A stretch of DNA of 34,886 nt from an uncultured Treponema sp. (GTDB lineage Bacteria; Spirochaetota; Spirochaetia; Treponematales; Treponemataceae): assembly GCA_946537975.1 (NCBI GenBank), contig CAMNGG010000299.1:1-34886 (forward strand), given 5' to 3'. Below are positions 1 to 6,757 of this stretch, in pieces. The translations under genes were made by a program, and so were the position numbers. Under the pieces are notes generated by a model that worked only from the letters and a program-made list of their open reading frames with translations, searched no databases and was not told the origin of the DNA. Every line of letters begins with the position of its first letter. Within the stretch, counting starts at the first letter, position 1.

Positions 1-2
1 CA

Positions 3-140
3 GGAAAAGATTTGCCAAGTATAGATAATCTTGTAAAACTTGCTCATTTTCTTAATACTACAGTAGACACGCTTATTGCCGTTGATCTGCGTGAAAATGA
101 AGCAGTATATGATGTGCCTGATGAATTTCAAATCCGATAA
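3..140 (+). CDS. C-terminal end of an XRE-family HTH regulator (partial)
   Basis: Only the last 45 residues are inside the window; the gene starts upstream of base 1. The visible part reads GKDLPSIDNLVKLAHFLNTT and then VDTLIAVD, which is the typical end of a Cro/CI-type (XRE) helix-turn-helix domain (recognition helix followed by the 'lp.i..l.kLA..l.vsvD.Li' stretch). A roughly 20-residue tail follows. It probably binds DNA as a dimer and represses its own operon. The next gene starts 15 bp after its stop, so the two are likely co-transcribed. The fold is clear; the target is unknown. Confidence 0.8.
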   Translation, partial: GKDLPSIDNLVKLAHFLNTTVDTLIAVDLRENEAVYDVPDEFQIR

Positions 141-155
141 TTAAGAGAGATTTTT

Positions 156-1121
156 ATGACCATATATTTTTCATTAGAAGGTGTTCTCGTTGATCATAAG
201 CTGCAATGGCTTGCCGGCTCAAAAGAGTTTTTTGAAGGAGTTTCAGACTTTGCAAGAAGCATAAACTGGGATGTAAAAGTTCTTGCAAAATATAACAAGA
301 AGAAGCCCGAAAGCAAATCAGAAATATACGACTGGTGTATCAAAAATCTGGGACTGTCAAAATCAAAAATTAAGCCAGTTCCAAATAATGAAGACAAGCT
401 CACATATGCAAATCCGGAAACTTTTTTAATAGACCCTAAGATTGAAATTGTAAACGGCTTTATGTATTCAGGAGGCACAGCAATTTTGTTTGATGGCCTT
501 GCTTCCGGGGTAAAGAAAATCAAGTTCTTAATTGAAACAATAAAGGAACTTGAAGCCGAAGCGACGATGAATAATTGGTCAAAGAGTTTGCTGTATCCGC
601 CTGCAGTTTTACAAGCTCGCTTAAAATATCTGTTTAGAGAAAATGGTTTCGATTCTGTCCAAGTCCAATATGATGCATGTCGTTGTACTGCTTATGATGA
701 AGCAGATTCATATTTAGGTTTTTGGGCTGATCCTTTGCTTGGACTCGAAGGACAGACTGAGCTGGGAATTAACTTTGATTCGGTCACTGCTTTGTATTTT
801 GAACAGCATGAATTTTGGAAAAACCCCTGGTCTGTCTATACCATTGAAACACAACCTTTGTCTACTCTTCCCCAAAAGACAGATTTTGGTAGTGAACTAG
901 AAAAGAAACTTTACGAGTACTACATGAAAGAGAACAGACCTTATATGAAACATTATGATAAAAGTCTTTTTTCAAAAATACAGAAAAATATTGAGAAAAA
1001 TCAGAATCTAAAAAACTTCATGTATCTCCATTATTTTGAACAACTTTCTATCCTTATGTTTGTTTATATGAACCTGGTAGCAAATATGCTGCAAGAGGAA
1101 CTGGCTGGGAAAGTTGATTGA
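156..1121 (+). CDS. HAD-like protein lacking the nucleophile aspartate, with unknown C-terminal domain
   Basis: 321 residues. The first 14 residues (MTIYFSLEGVLVDH) resemble motif I of HAD-superfamily 5'-nucleotidases (DxDGVLxD), but the nucleophile Asp is Ser6 and the second acidic residue is Glu8. Around residues 107-114 the stretch GGTAILFDG resembles the later HAD segment that normally supplies acidic metal ligands. The C-terminal ~190 residues match nothing I recognise. Loss of the nucleophile suggests a non-catalytic or ligand-sensing role, though this is inference. Start chosen at the ATG behind AAGAGAG. It follows the XRE gene by 15 bp and is probably in its operon. No TATCA-type palindrome lies nearby, so it seems to be outside the regulon that dominates the window. 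Confidence 0.6.
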   Translation: MTIYFSLEGVLVDHKLQWLAGSKEFFEGVSDFARSINWDVKVLAKYNKKKPESKSEIYDWCIKNLGLSKSKIKPVPNNEDKLTYANPETFLIDPKIEIVNGFMYSGGTAILFDGLASGVKKIKFLIETIKELEAEATMNNWSKSLLYPPAVLQARLKYLFRENGFDSVQVQYDACRCTAYDEADSYLGFWADPLLGLEGQTELGINFDSVTALYFEQHEFWKNPWSVYTIETQPLSTLPQKTDFGSELEKKLYEYYMKENRPYMKHYDKSLFSKIQKNIEKNQNLKNFMYLHYFEQLSILMFVYMNLVANMLQEELAGKVD

Positions 1122-1186
1122 TGCTAAAATGTAATCAGCACCAGAAGAAGTTCAGAATAAAGAAGCTGAAGTTGAAGGCGGAGTGA

Positions 1187-1294
1187 TTTCCTCATAATAT
1201 GGCAGTAAGGTGAGAATTATTCCCTCATAAAATAGTGTTTTGCAGGGAATAATTCGCTCATAAAATAGTGAAATATTGCAAAAATTCGCTCATG
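1187..1294. repeat. Tandem degenerate direct repeats with an embedded perfect inverted repeat
   Basis: A unit close to ATTCSCTCATAAAATAGTG occurs at 1215-1237 and 1248-1270 (23-bp versions, offset 33 bp). Shorter relatives lie at 1187-1202 (TTTCCTCATAATATGG) and 1281-1294 (AAAATTCGCTCATG). GAATTATTCCC at 1214-1224 and GGGAATAATTC at 1245-1255 form a perfect 11-bp inverted repeat. The stretch interrupts the reading frame of the following ATPase remnant, so it may mark the rearrangement that truncated it. Apart from this, I see no gene in 1122-1268. Confidence 0.6.
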
Positions 1295-1733
1295 TTTTAG
1301 GAAAGAGGATGATAAATATAAGATTTATTTCCGCGATACAGGCCTTTTAGTTGCAAATCTTGATGAAGAGGCCCAGGAAGATCTTCGTGCCAATAAGAAT
1401 ATGAATGTTTACAAGGGTGCTTTATACGAAAATGTAATTGCAGAAGCTCTCTGTAAGCAGGGATACGAACTGTTTTATTATAAAAAAGATAATTCGACTC
1501 TTGAACAGGATTTCTTTGTTCGAACTAAAAAATCTTTGGTACCTGTAGAAGTAAAATCTACAAATGGACGTGCTAAATCTCTCGCAACGCTTATTAAGAG
1601 CGATTCATATCCTGATATTACTACAGGAATAAAATTGATTCATGGAAATGTTGGATTTGAAAACAATATTCATACATTTCCATATTTCTGTGCATTCTTG
1701 TTAAAACGCTATTTAGCTGATGTAGATTGGTAG
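1269..1733 (+). pseudogene. Remnant of a DUF4143 (AAA ATPase) protein: C-terminal domain only
   Basis: An open frame from the stop at 1266-1268 to 1733 encodes about 144 residues that match the C-terminal DUF4143 domain of bacterial ATP-binding proteins. The signature IYFRDTGLLVANL, then YKGALYENVIAEAL, then the VPVEVKST strand is clear. Full-length members have ~400 residues with an N-terminal Walker ATPase; none of that is present. The family-like residues (KEDDKYKIYFRDTG) start near 1302 without a start codon. The first ATG, at 1401, is inside the domain. I therefore call it a decayed fragment. The upstream repeats at 1187-1294 sit at the break. Confidence 0.75.
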
Positions 1734-1750
1734 ACAGAATCTCTATTATA

Positions 1751-1804
1751 GACACTATATATAGCGTGTCAAAATTTTATAATACACTATATATAGTGTT
1801 TTTT
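1751..1804 (+). terminator. Palindrome pair and likely intrinsic terminator
   Basis: Two related palindromes lie between convergent genes: GACACTATATATAGCGTGTC at 1751-1770 and ACACTATATATAGTGT at 1784-1799. The second is followed by six T residues on the + strand, as in a rho-independent terminator for the ATPase remnant. The stems are AT-rich and therefore weak. Two near-identical palindromes in a row could instead be operator sites. Confidence 0.5.
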
Positions 1805-2252
1805 ATTTAATAAGACTTTCATAGAAGTCTATTGCCTTCTGTATATCATCTTCGTTCGGACGGCCTTTGTTTAATCCGCCAATCAGCTTGAATGGACCAA
1901 AGGTATCATAGGCCAGACATGAGTATGTAGCGACAAGTGTAGAATCTTTAGACTGAATCAGGTCTTTGATTTCCTTAAGATAAGCTGCAGAATGATTAGA
2001 ACCGCAGGTATAGATTACGAAGGTTTTCTTATGGGCTGGAAGATTATCTGTAATAAAGTTGAGCAATGCCTTGTGAAACTTGCTGTAGAAGATTCCGGAT
2101 GCAAAGCCTATCAGATCATAAGATGCCAGGTCTTTAAGGATTGTTTTTGTAGCGTCTATCAGCTCGACTTCGGGATGCTTTTCGGCTATAGCTTTTACCA
2201 CTTTTTCCGTGTTTTTATGGTGTACGCTTGCATATACTATCGCTGTTTTCAT
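1803..2252 (-). CDS. Flavodoxin-family protein
   Basis: 149 residues, the normal length for a short-chain flavodoxin. The N-terminus MKTAIVYASVHHKNTEKVVKAIA has the beta-strand and phosphate-binding loop layout of FMN-binding flavodoxins (usual T/S-x-T-G-x-T, here ASVHHKNT). Internal strands DLIGFASGIF and KTFVIYTCGS correspond to the FMN-contacting loops. It is probably an FMN electron carrier or a flavodoxin-type domain protein in the cytoplasm. The start is supported by GGGAGG eight bases upstream. It faces the preceding genes and has no regulon palindrome, so it looks like ordinary flanking content. Confidence 0.8.
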   Translation of the reverse strand: MKTAIVYASVHHKNTEKVVKAIAEKHPEVELIDATKTILKDLASYDLIGFASGIFYSKFHKALLNFITDNLPAHKKTFVIYTCGSNHSAAYLKEIKDLIQSKDSTLVATYSCLAYDTFGPFKLIGGLNKGRPNEDDIQKAIDFYESLIK

Positions 2253-2401
2253 CGAAAAGCCTCCCTTTGTATTTTAAATAGTATAGAATAGTAGACATTT
2301 TCGCAACTTTTCTAACTATAATTGCAATATTCTTGCGATTCTGTCTACCAAATCCTTCAATATTTCCTGTATATTACCCTCTTTTATCTTTTTAATCAAA
2401 T

Positions 2402-4573
2402 CTAGGCACCGAAAAAACCCATCCTGTGTTCCTGGCGGCTTTCCAGACGTTCGGTATTACACATTTTTACCAGTTCATCATAACAAGGTTTCTCCCCTTT
2501 TATAATTTCATTCATCTGGCATTTGCGTACAATATTGTCTATTTCTCCACCTGAAAAATCAAACTGGCCGGCAAGACGTTCTGCATCATGATTTTTGAGT
2601 TCCGGCAGTTTACTGAGCCAGATATTTGTACGTGCAGCGAGGCTTGGCTTATCGTATTTAATCTTGAACAAAAAGCGGCGTTCAAAAGCTGCATCCATGT
2701 TTTCGCAGAGGTTTGTTGTTGCAATCATAATACCTTCCAGCTTTTCAAGCTCTTCAAGAAGGATATTCTGAATGGCATTTTCTGTTTGAGCGCAGTTTCC
2801 TGTACTTACATCTTTTCGTTTAGAAATAAGGGCATCGGCCTCGTTGAAAAGCAGGATTGGAGTATTCTCTTTGTGCTTTTTGCACTCGCGGCAAAGTCTA
2901 GTATAATCTGTAAAAATCTTTTTAATGCGTTTTTCGCTCTCTCCAAACCACATAGATTTAGCTTCAGAAATATCTACATGCAGAACTTTTCTGTTTGTCT
3001 TTTTTGCAAGCTGATATACGGTTTCTGTCTTACCAGTTCCTGGAGCTCCGTAGAGCAAAACTGCAATTCCTTTTGGAAGAGCCTTCTGCTCCAGACGAGC
3101 TTGCATAGATTCAAGTTTCTTTTGATCAAAGCTTTCTGTAAGCATATCTATCTGCTGCTGCACTTCATTTGAATAAAAAAGAGTCTTTTCCTTTAGTTTC
3201 TCAGGCATAATGACATTCTTAGCGGCAGATGTTTTCTTATATAAATCAGCATTATTTCCATAGAGTAAATCAATGGTCTTGTCCCCTAGCCCAATTTCTG
3301 TCTGCTCAATAACGTCGTTCTTTTCTATTTCCAGAAAGCCCTGTGTAAGAAGAGGATGCTTTTCGTCCAGGAATAAACGCAGTTCTGAAAAGTATCTGTC
3401 ATCATGACCATGAAGATCATTAAGAGTTCGACAAAGGTTGGAGCTGCTTCCTGATAAAAAGTCGGTTGTACAATCATATAAAAAGAATCGATGATTCGAG
3501 TTCTTTATTGCACTTTGAATATTCTTAAAAAATGATAATCCGACATTCTCAGCTTCTTCTTTTTGAAGCTGTTCCCGTTTGTGATTTCTGGATGTATCTG
3601 TAGCCTGATAAATATCTGAAATCATAGATAGTGCATTTATTGTTTTATCGAGTTCTGTTTCACTTTTGCTTTCATCCAGAAAATTTTTAGCTTCAGAGCC
3701 AAACAGTTTTTTTATTCCATTAATAGTAAGTTTGAATGTTCGATTTACCTTTCTTCGGCCTCGATAATATTCTTCTGTTTCGATATAAGCAGTCTTGATA
3801 AAATCTTCTGTCATCAAAACATCATCACGCTCAACTGTCATTCCTTTCTTTCTGGAACTACGATTTCCTGGTGCAATGAGAATAAAGGCATTAGTTTCAC
3901 AATATCCATATTTATGAATCAGTTCTCCAGATTCTTCTCCATTAATCAATGCAACACTGAAATAATATAAGAAGCTGCGCGAATCAAAATCTTCTGGGAA
4001 AAATCTTTTTGTATTTGAAATGTATTTATTCTTAGCAAACTTCTTTTCAAGAGTGAGAATCTGGCGTTTATATTCGAAATAATCCATAACATCGCCCTGC
4101 ATGTAATAATTCTGAACTTCCCGTATTTCGCCAAGAATTCTTTCTGTCGTCACATCCCCTGTTTCGCGCTTTAAGATTGGTTCTCCATCAATCACATTAT
4201 TCATAACGGTTCCGTTTATCTGATAGCCGTTGTTCTCAGGATGCGGACTTACATTTCTTTTTTTTGCCATATAAATGAGGCCCATCTCTTCGAGAATGCT
4301 GATATTCTTACGATATTCAAGAATATACAAAAAAGAATAATCGAGAAACTCTGCGATGTCGTGCAGACTCACAGGCTGCTCTCTCTGATTCTGCAGAACA
4401 AAAAGAACCGAGAAAAAGATTGCAGAAATTTTATCAGCTCCAAGATATTCACAAATTGCAGTCAGTTCCTTATTAGTCTTGGCAAGTGCTGCATCTTCCA
4501 GCTTGCTGCCTTCGAGAGTTTCTGTGAGATAAATAATCTTTCCCAAAATTGTGTTTTTGTTGTGTTTCATCAT
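2402..4573 (-). CDS. AAA+ ATPase with N-terminal winged-helix-like region
   Basis: 723 residues. The C-terminal third is an AAA+ module of the classic (CDC48/FtsH-like) clade: Walker A GAPGTGKT at 509-516, Walker B ILLFNEAD at 573-580, sensor-1 Asn in ATTN (~621), arginine-finger segment FERRF (630-634) and a small helical lid to ~710. The Walker B Asp is Asn, which I recall also seeing in related bacterial proteins, so hydrolysis may be retained. Residues 30-105 are helical and look like a winged-helix DNA- or partner-binding region. The middle ~350 residues are unrecognised. It probably remodels or unfolds a partner. The start follows AGGAG. A regulon promoter (palindrome 4629-4643) drives it alone. 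Confidence 0.75.
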   Translation of the reverse strand: MMKHNKNTILGKIIYLTETLEGSKLEDAALAKTNKELTAICEYLGADKISAIFFSVLFVLQNQREQPVSLHDIAEFLDYSFLYILEYRKNISILEEMGLIYMAKKRNVSPHPENNGYQINGTVMNNVIDGEPILKRETGDVTTERILGEIREVQNYYMQGDVMDYFEYKRQILTLEKKFAKNKYISNTKRFFPEDFDSRSFLYYFSVALINGEESGELIHKYGYCETNAFILIAPGNRSSRKKGMTVERDDVLMTEDFIKTAYIETEEYYRGRRKVNRTFKLTINGIKKLFGSEAKNFLDESKSETELDKTINALSMISDIYQATDTSRNHKREQLQKEEAENVGLSFFKNIQSAIKNSNHRFFLYDCTTDFLSGSSSNLCRTLNDLHGHDDRYFSELRLFLDEKHPLLTQGFLEIEKNDVIEQTEIGLGDKTIDLLYGNNADLYKKTSAAKNVIMPEKLKEKTLFYSNEVQQQIDMLTESFDQKKLESMQARLEQKALPKGIAVLLYGAPGTGKTETVYQLAKKTNRKVLHVDISEAKSMWFGESEKRIKKIFTDYTRLCRECKKHKENTPILLFNEADALISKRKDVSTGNCAQTENAIQNILLEELEKLEGIMIATTNLCENMDAAFERRFLFKIKYDKPSLAARTNIWLSKLPELKNHDAERLAGQFDFSGGEIDNIVRKCQMNEIIKGEKPCYDELVKMCNTERLESRQEHRMGFFGA

Positions 4574-4611
4574 AATACGTTCTCCTCTTCTACCTTTATC
4601 TTGCAGACTAC

Positions 4612-4643
4612 AATATACACAAGCGGAATATCATTTAGTGATA
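4612..4643 (-). promoter_or_regulatory. Regulon promoter 1: palindrome plus -10, for the AAA+ gene
   Basis: Palindrome at 4629-4643, reading TATCACTAAATGATA toward the gene, then 11 bp, then -10 TATATT at 4612-4617. The predicted start of transcription is near 4604, about 31 bp before the ATG. Confidence 0.85.
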
Positions 4644-4648
4644 GCGTC

Positions 4649-4710
4649 CTGCGCGAGAGCGCAGTTTTATATAAATTTCCTATCGCTAAACGCCGCTCAG
4701 CGGCGTTTAG
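4649..4710. terminator. Two stem-loops between the SLOG and AAA+ genes
   Basis: CTAAACGCCGCT (4686-4697) and AGCGGCGTTTAG (4699-4710) form a perfect 12-bp-arm palindrome directly after the SLOG stop codon. CTGCGC-GAGA-GCGCAG at 4649-4664 forms a 6-bp stem with a GNRA-type loop, followed on the + strand by TTTT. Position suggests a terminator for the minus-strand SLOG gene, but T-tracts lie on the + strand side only, so termination is inferred mainly from stem strength. Confidence 0.5.
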
Positions 4711-5103
4711 TTAGTTTTCTATTTTTTTTAATAAAAATTCCTTCCCCTGCTTTTCGCAGAAATCTATGACAGACTTTGTACCTTTCGATTCTCCATCCCA
4801 AAAGATGAGAACATAATCTGCAGCAAGAACCATTTCTTTGTTTCGAACGATACCAGCCCCCTTACCATATTTTGCCCATTCAGGTTTATGTTGTTCTATT
4901 GGAAGTTTTCGAAACCTGCCCCACTCTTCCGCAATTGAATCTACTCCTTTTGCACCACCGGAAATGATAATGAGATCTGGATGTGCAACGTAGATCTTCT
5001 CCAGTTCATCAAAAATCATTTTAAGATTTTTGATGCTGCGTGATCCACTTATCATAAGTTTGAACGGTACTTCGCTATTTTTCTGTCCTTCCATAAATAA
5101 CAC
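4711..5103 (-). CDS. SLOG/DUF2493-family nucleotide-binding protein (YspA-like)
   Basis: 130 residues. It shows the DUF2493 (cpYpsA-related SLOG) pattern: LMISGSR near residues 16-22, IIISGGAKGVDSIAE near 45-59, the GKGAGIVRNKEMV segment near 80-92, and VLIFWDGESKGT near 98-109. SLOG domains are Rossmann folds that bind nucleotides or nucleotide-derived signals and recur in prokaryotic conflict systems, so a second-messenger sensor or effector role is plausible (inference). The start follows AAGGAG with a 5-bp gap. It is a single-gene unit under its own regulon promoter (5130-5161), just upstream of the AAA+ gene. Confidence 0.85.
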   Translation of the reverse strand: MLFMEGQKNSEVPFKLMISGSRSIKNLKMIFDELEKIYVAHPDLIIISGGAKGVDSIAEEWGRFRKLPIEQHKPEWAKYGKGAGIVRNKEMVLAADYVLIFWDGESKGTKSVIDFCEKQGKEFLLKKIEN

Positions 5104-5129
5104 TCCTTCTAAAATTTGTTTTCTGAGAA

Positions 5130-5161
5130 ATAGTAATAGAAGGAAATATCATTTAGTGAGA
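5130..5161 (-). promoter_or_regulatory. Regulon promoter 2, for the SLOG gene
   Basis: Palindrome at 5147-5161 reads TCTCACTAAATGATA toward the gene (one arm base changed), then 11 bp, then -10 TACTAT at 5130-5135. The predicted transcription start is about 20 bp before the ATG. Confidence 0.8.
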
Positions 5162-5174
5162 ATCAGAGTTTTTT

Positions 5175-5987
5175 TCACAATATACTTCTAATACAATTCA
5201 CCATGTATTTGATTTCCATATCATGCGGATGTTCCAGCAGATTAATTAAAAGAGAGGGATTGTTTATAAAGGCCTTGTGATAGATTTCAATTTGAAACAA
5301 TCCAACTTTACGGATTGTATTTAAATTATAAACATTCTTGTCCTTAATTCCTTCCGGTTCGTATGTATTCTCTTCTTTGTAAAAAGTAATTTCACTATTA
5401 AGCCATGAATATCTGATACGAGTTTTTACTCCCCTTTTATCTGCATGTATTTTACATATAGACTTGATAGATGATATTGCTATCTCTGCTGTTTTAGAAT
5501 TAACATATATCATTTCTTTCAGATCTTGTTTCTCTTCAAGTATATATAAATCGATATTCAAATAATCCTGTATCCATTGTAATCCAGTCTTCCATTCGTA
5601 ATAGAAAAATTGCTTTGGATTAAAATGAGGAAGCGCGATCGAAAAGCATCCTGTATCTTTTCCAATTGTGACATGAATCTGACAAGGATAAAGTGTAATA
5701 TAATAATGCTCTGCCTGGGAAAGAAATGTACAGCCAAGATTATTTGCATGCGCCAGATTTCTAATTTCTTTTCGTAACATGAATACAGCATCTTGAGCCG
5801 TGATTTCTAAATCCTGAATATTTGCATTGTGCTTTTCTAAGAACTCTTTGTTTTTACCATTCCAGAAATCTTTAATAAATTTCCTAACTATATTCTCAAG
5901 CTCTTCTTCAGGATTTCCTTCTCTATAATCTCCATAATTGTTTTTATGATGAAGTCTATAAGCCCTCTTCATTGCATTTAAATTCAT
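5175..5987 (-). CDS. Family A paralogue (unknown function), long form
   Basis: 270 residues, not recognised as a known family. It belongs to a group of related proteins repeated in this window (also at 13220, 17697, 19276, 30852, 31532 and 32266). Shared features are a central GLQWIQDYLNIDL segment, a helix SKTAEIAISSIKSI, and a C-terminal IEIYHKAFINNPSLL block followed by HPHDMEIK. It is closest to the 32266 gene, which has GLKWIQDYINIDI and SPHEMEIE at matching places. No signal peptide or membrane segment; mixed alpha/beta composition. It is the second gene of an operon behind the cysteine-rich gene, and a 40-bp structured repeat (6001-6040) lies directly before its ribosome binding site (GGGG, 8 bp before the ATG). 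Confidence 0.7.
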   Translation of the reverse strand: MNLNAMKRAYRLHHKNNYGDYREGNPEEELENIVRKFIKDFWNGKNKEFLEKHNANIQDLEITAQDAVFMLRKEIRNLAHANNLGCTFLSQAEHYYITLYPCQIHVTIGKDTGCFSIALPHFNPKQFFYYEWKTGLQWIQDYLNIDLYILEEKQDLKEMIYVNSKTAEIAISSIKSICKIHADKRGVKTRIRYSWLNSEITFYKEENTYEPEGIKDKNVYNLNTIRKVGLFQIEIYHKAFINNPSLLINLLEHPHDMEIKYMVNCIRSIL

Positions 5988-6000
5988 TGTGTTCCCCTTT

Positions 6001-6040
6001 TAGCCAGTACAACGCCCCGGCAAGTTGGAATAAATCCGGC
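6001..6040 (-). repeat. 40-bp 5'-UTR repeat, copy 1
   Basis: 38 of 40 bases match the copy at 9251-9290. On the minus strand it reads GCCGG...CTGGC, and these ends can pair in RNA with one G-U pair. CCGG inside both arms allows a further stem around the constant ATTTATTCCAACTTG. It ends 13 bp before the ATG of the family A gene. Confidence 0.7.
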
Positions 6041-6058
6041 GGTATTATTGATGATTAA

Positions 6059-6304
6059 TTATCTTTCGTGTTTTCCGTGTGGACTGTATGAACAGGAACC
6101 AGTTGAAGTTGAACCACAGAACTTACACTTCTTTCCGTCGCTGCCATGCATATGTTTACCGAACGGACTGTAAGAACAAGATCCATAAGATGATGAACCG
6201 CAGAATGCACAATGGCCAGAATCTGTAATATGTTCATGCTTTCCATAAGGGCTGTATGAGCAGCTTCCGAATGATGATGAACCACAAAATTTACACTTTG
6301 ACAT
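6059..6304 (-). CDS. Small cysteine-rich protein with three zinc-binding-like repeats
   Basis: 81 residues made of three tandem ~27-residue repeats, each C-x2-C-G-S-x-S-x-G-S-C-S-Y-S-P-x-G-K-H. The units start at residues 4, 32 and 60. Three Cys and one His per unit suggest one structural zinc (or other metal) per repeat, as in small zinc ribbons that bind nucleic acid or protein; this is inference. There is no other domain. The start is supported by GGAGG seven bases upstream. First gene of a two-gene operon with a family A gene, under a regulon promoter. I do not recognise it as a named family with certainty. Confidence 0.8.
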   Translation of the reverse strand: MSKCKFCGSSSFGSCSYSPYGKHEHITDSGHCAFCGSSSYGSCSYSPFGKHMHGSDGKKCKFCGSTSTGSCSYSPHGKHER

Positions 6305-6346
6305 ATAATCCTCCTTCAGTCTGATTTTTTATCAGCTGATATTACA

Positions 6347-6378
6347 AAGATAGCAAACGGCTATATCATTTAATGATA
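6347..6378 (-). promoter_or_regulatory. Regulon promoter 3, for the cysteine-rich / family A operon
   Basis: Palindrome at 6364-6378 is the perfect form TATCATTAAATGATA, then 11 bp, then an extended -10, TGC TATCTT, at 6347-6352. Confidence 0.85.
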
Positions 6379-6456
6379 AAATTCTGAAATAATGCAAATA
6401 ACTTGTTTTTTTCATTTTTTGGTGTTAATTTAAAGTAAACAATATAGGAGGTGCTT

Positions 6457-6675
6457 ATGTCTGATGCTGTTTTTTATGAAATGCTCTCGCAAATAGATGA
6501 TTTTTCTTTGATGCAAAAGAAATCTCTTTTAAAAGCATTAAAACGTTCTCTTAATCCTTTCAGCAGAAAAACTCATTCAAAAGATATGCACCTCACTGAA
6601 AGTCTCATTGGCATTGCCGGCGATAAAGATTACACAATCGATCAAATAAAAGAGGAAAGACTGTCTGCTTTATGA
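6457..6675 (+). CDS. Probable antitoxin of a broken VapBC-type pair
   Basis: 72 residues, short and charged. A helical N-terminal half is followed by LNPFSRKTHSKDMH, then HLTESLIGIAGDKDYTIDQIKEERLSAL, which resembles the C-terminal toxin-wrapping tail of small antitoxins encoded before PIN-domain toxins. The ATG at 6457 is chosen because AGGAGGT precedes it by four bases; a GTG at 6451 overlaps that site. Its stop codon overlaps the next ATG (ATGA), the usual toxin-antitoxin coupling. The toxin is truncated, so the antitoxin is an orphan. Confidence 0.6.
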   Translation: MSDAVFYEMLSQIDDFSLMQKKSLLKALKRSLNPFSRKTHSKDMHLTESLIGIAGDKDYTIDQIKEERLSAL

Positions 6676-6728
6676 GAGTATTCTATGATTCTAATGTTGT
6701 TCTCGATCTTCTCCTAAAATTGTTTTAA
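6672..6728 (+). pseudogene. Truncated PIN-domain (VapC-like) toxin, 18 codons left
   Basis: It starts in the ATGA overlap with the antitoxin and reads MRVFYDSNVVLDLLLKLF before a stop. This is the first strand and catalytic-Asp motif of a PIN RNase (MRVFxDxNVxLDxLL). Everything after the first motif is gone, and the convergent FliM-like gene ends 30 bp further on. It cannot encode an active nuclease. Confidence 0.7.
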
Positions 6729-6757
6729 TCAGAGAAACTTCTACACCTCTTTTTTTC

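Noticed and set aside
2588-3172. Long + strand open frame opposite the AAA+ gene
   Set aside because: It is antisense to clear AAA+ motifs, with no ribosome binding site or family match; a shadow frame.
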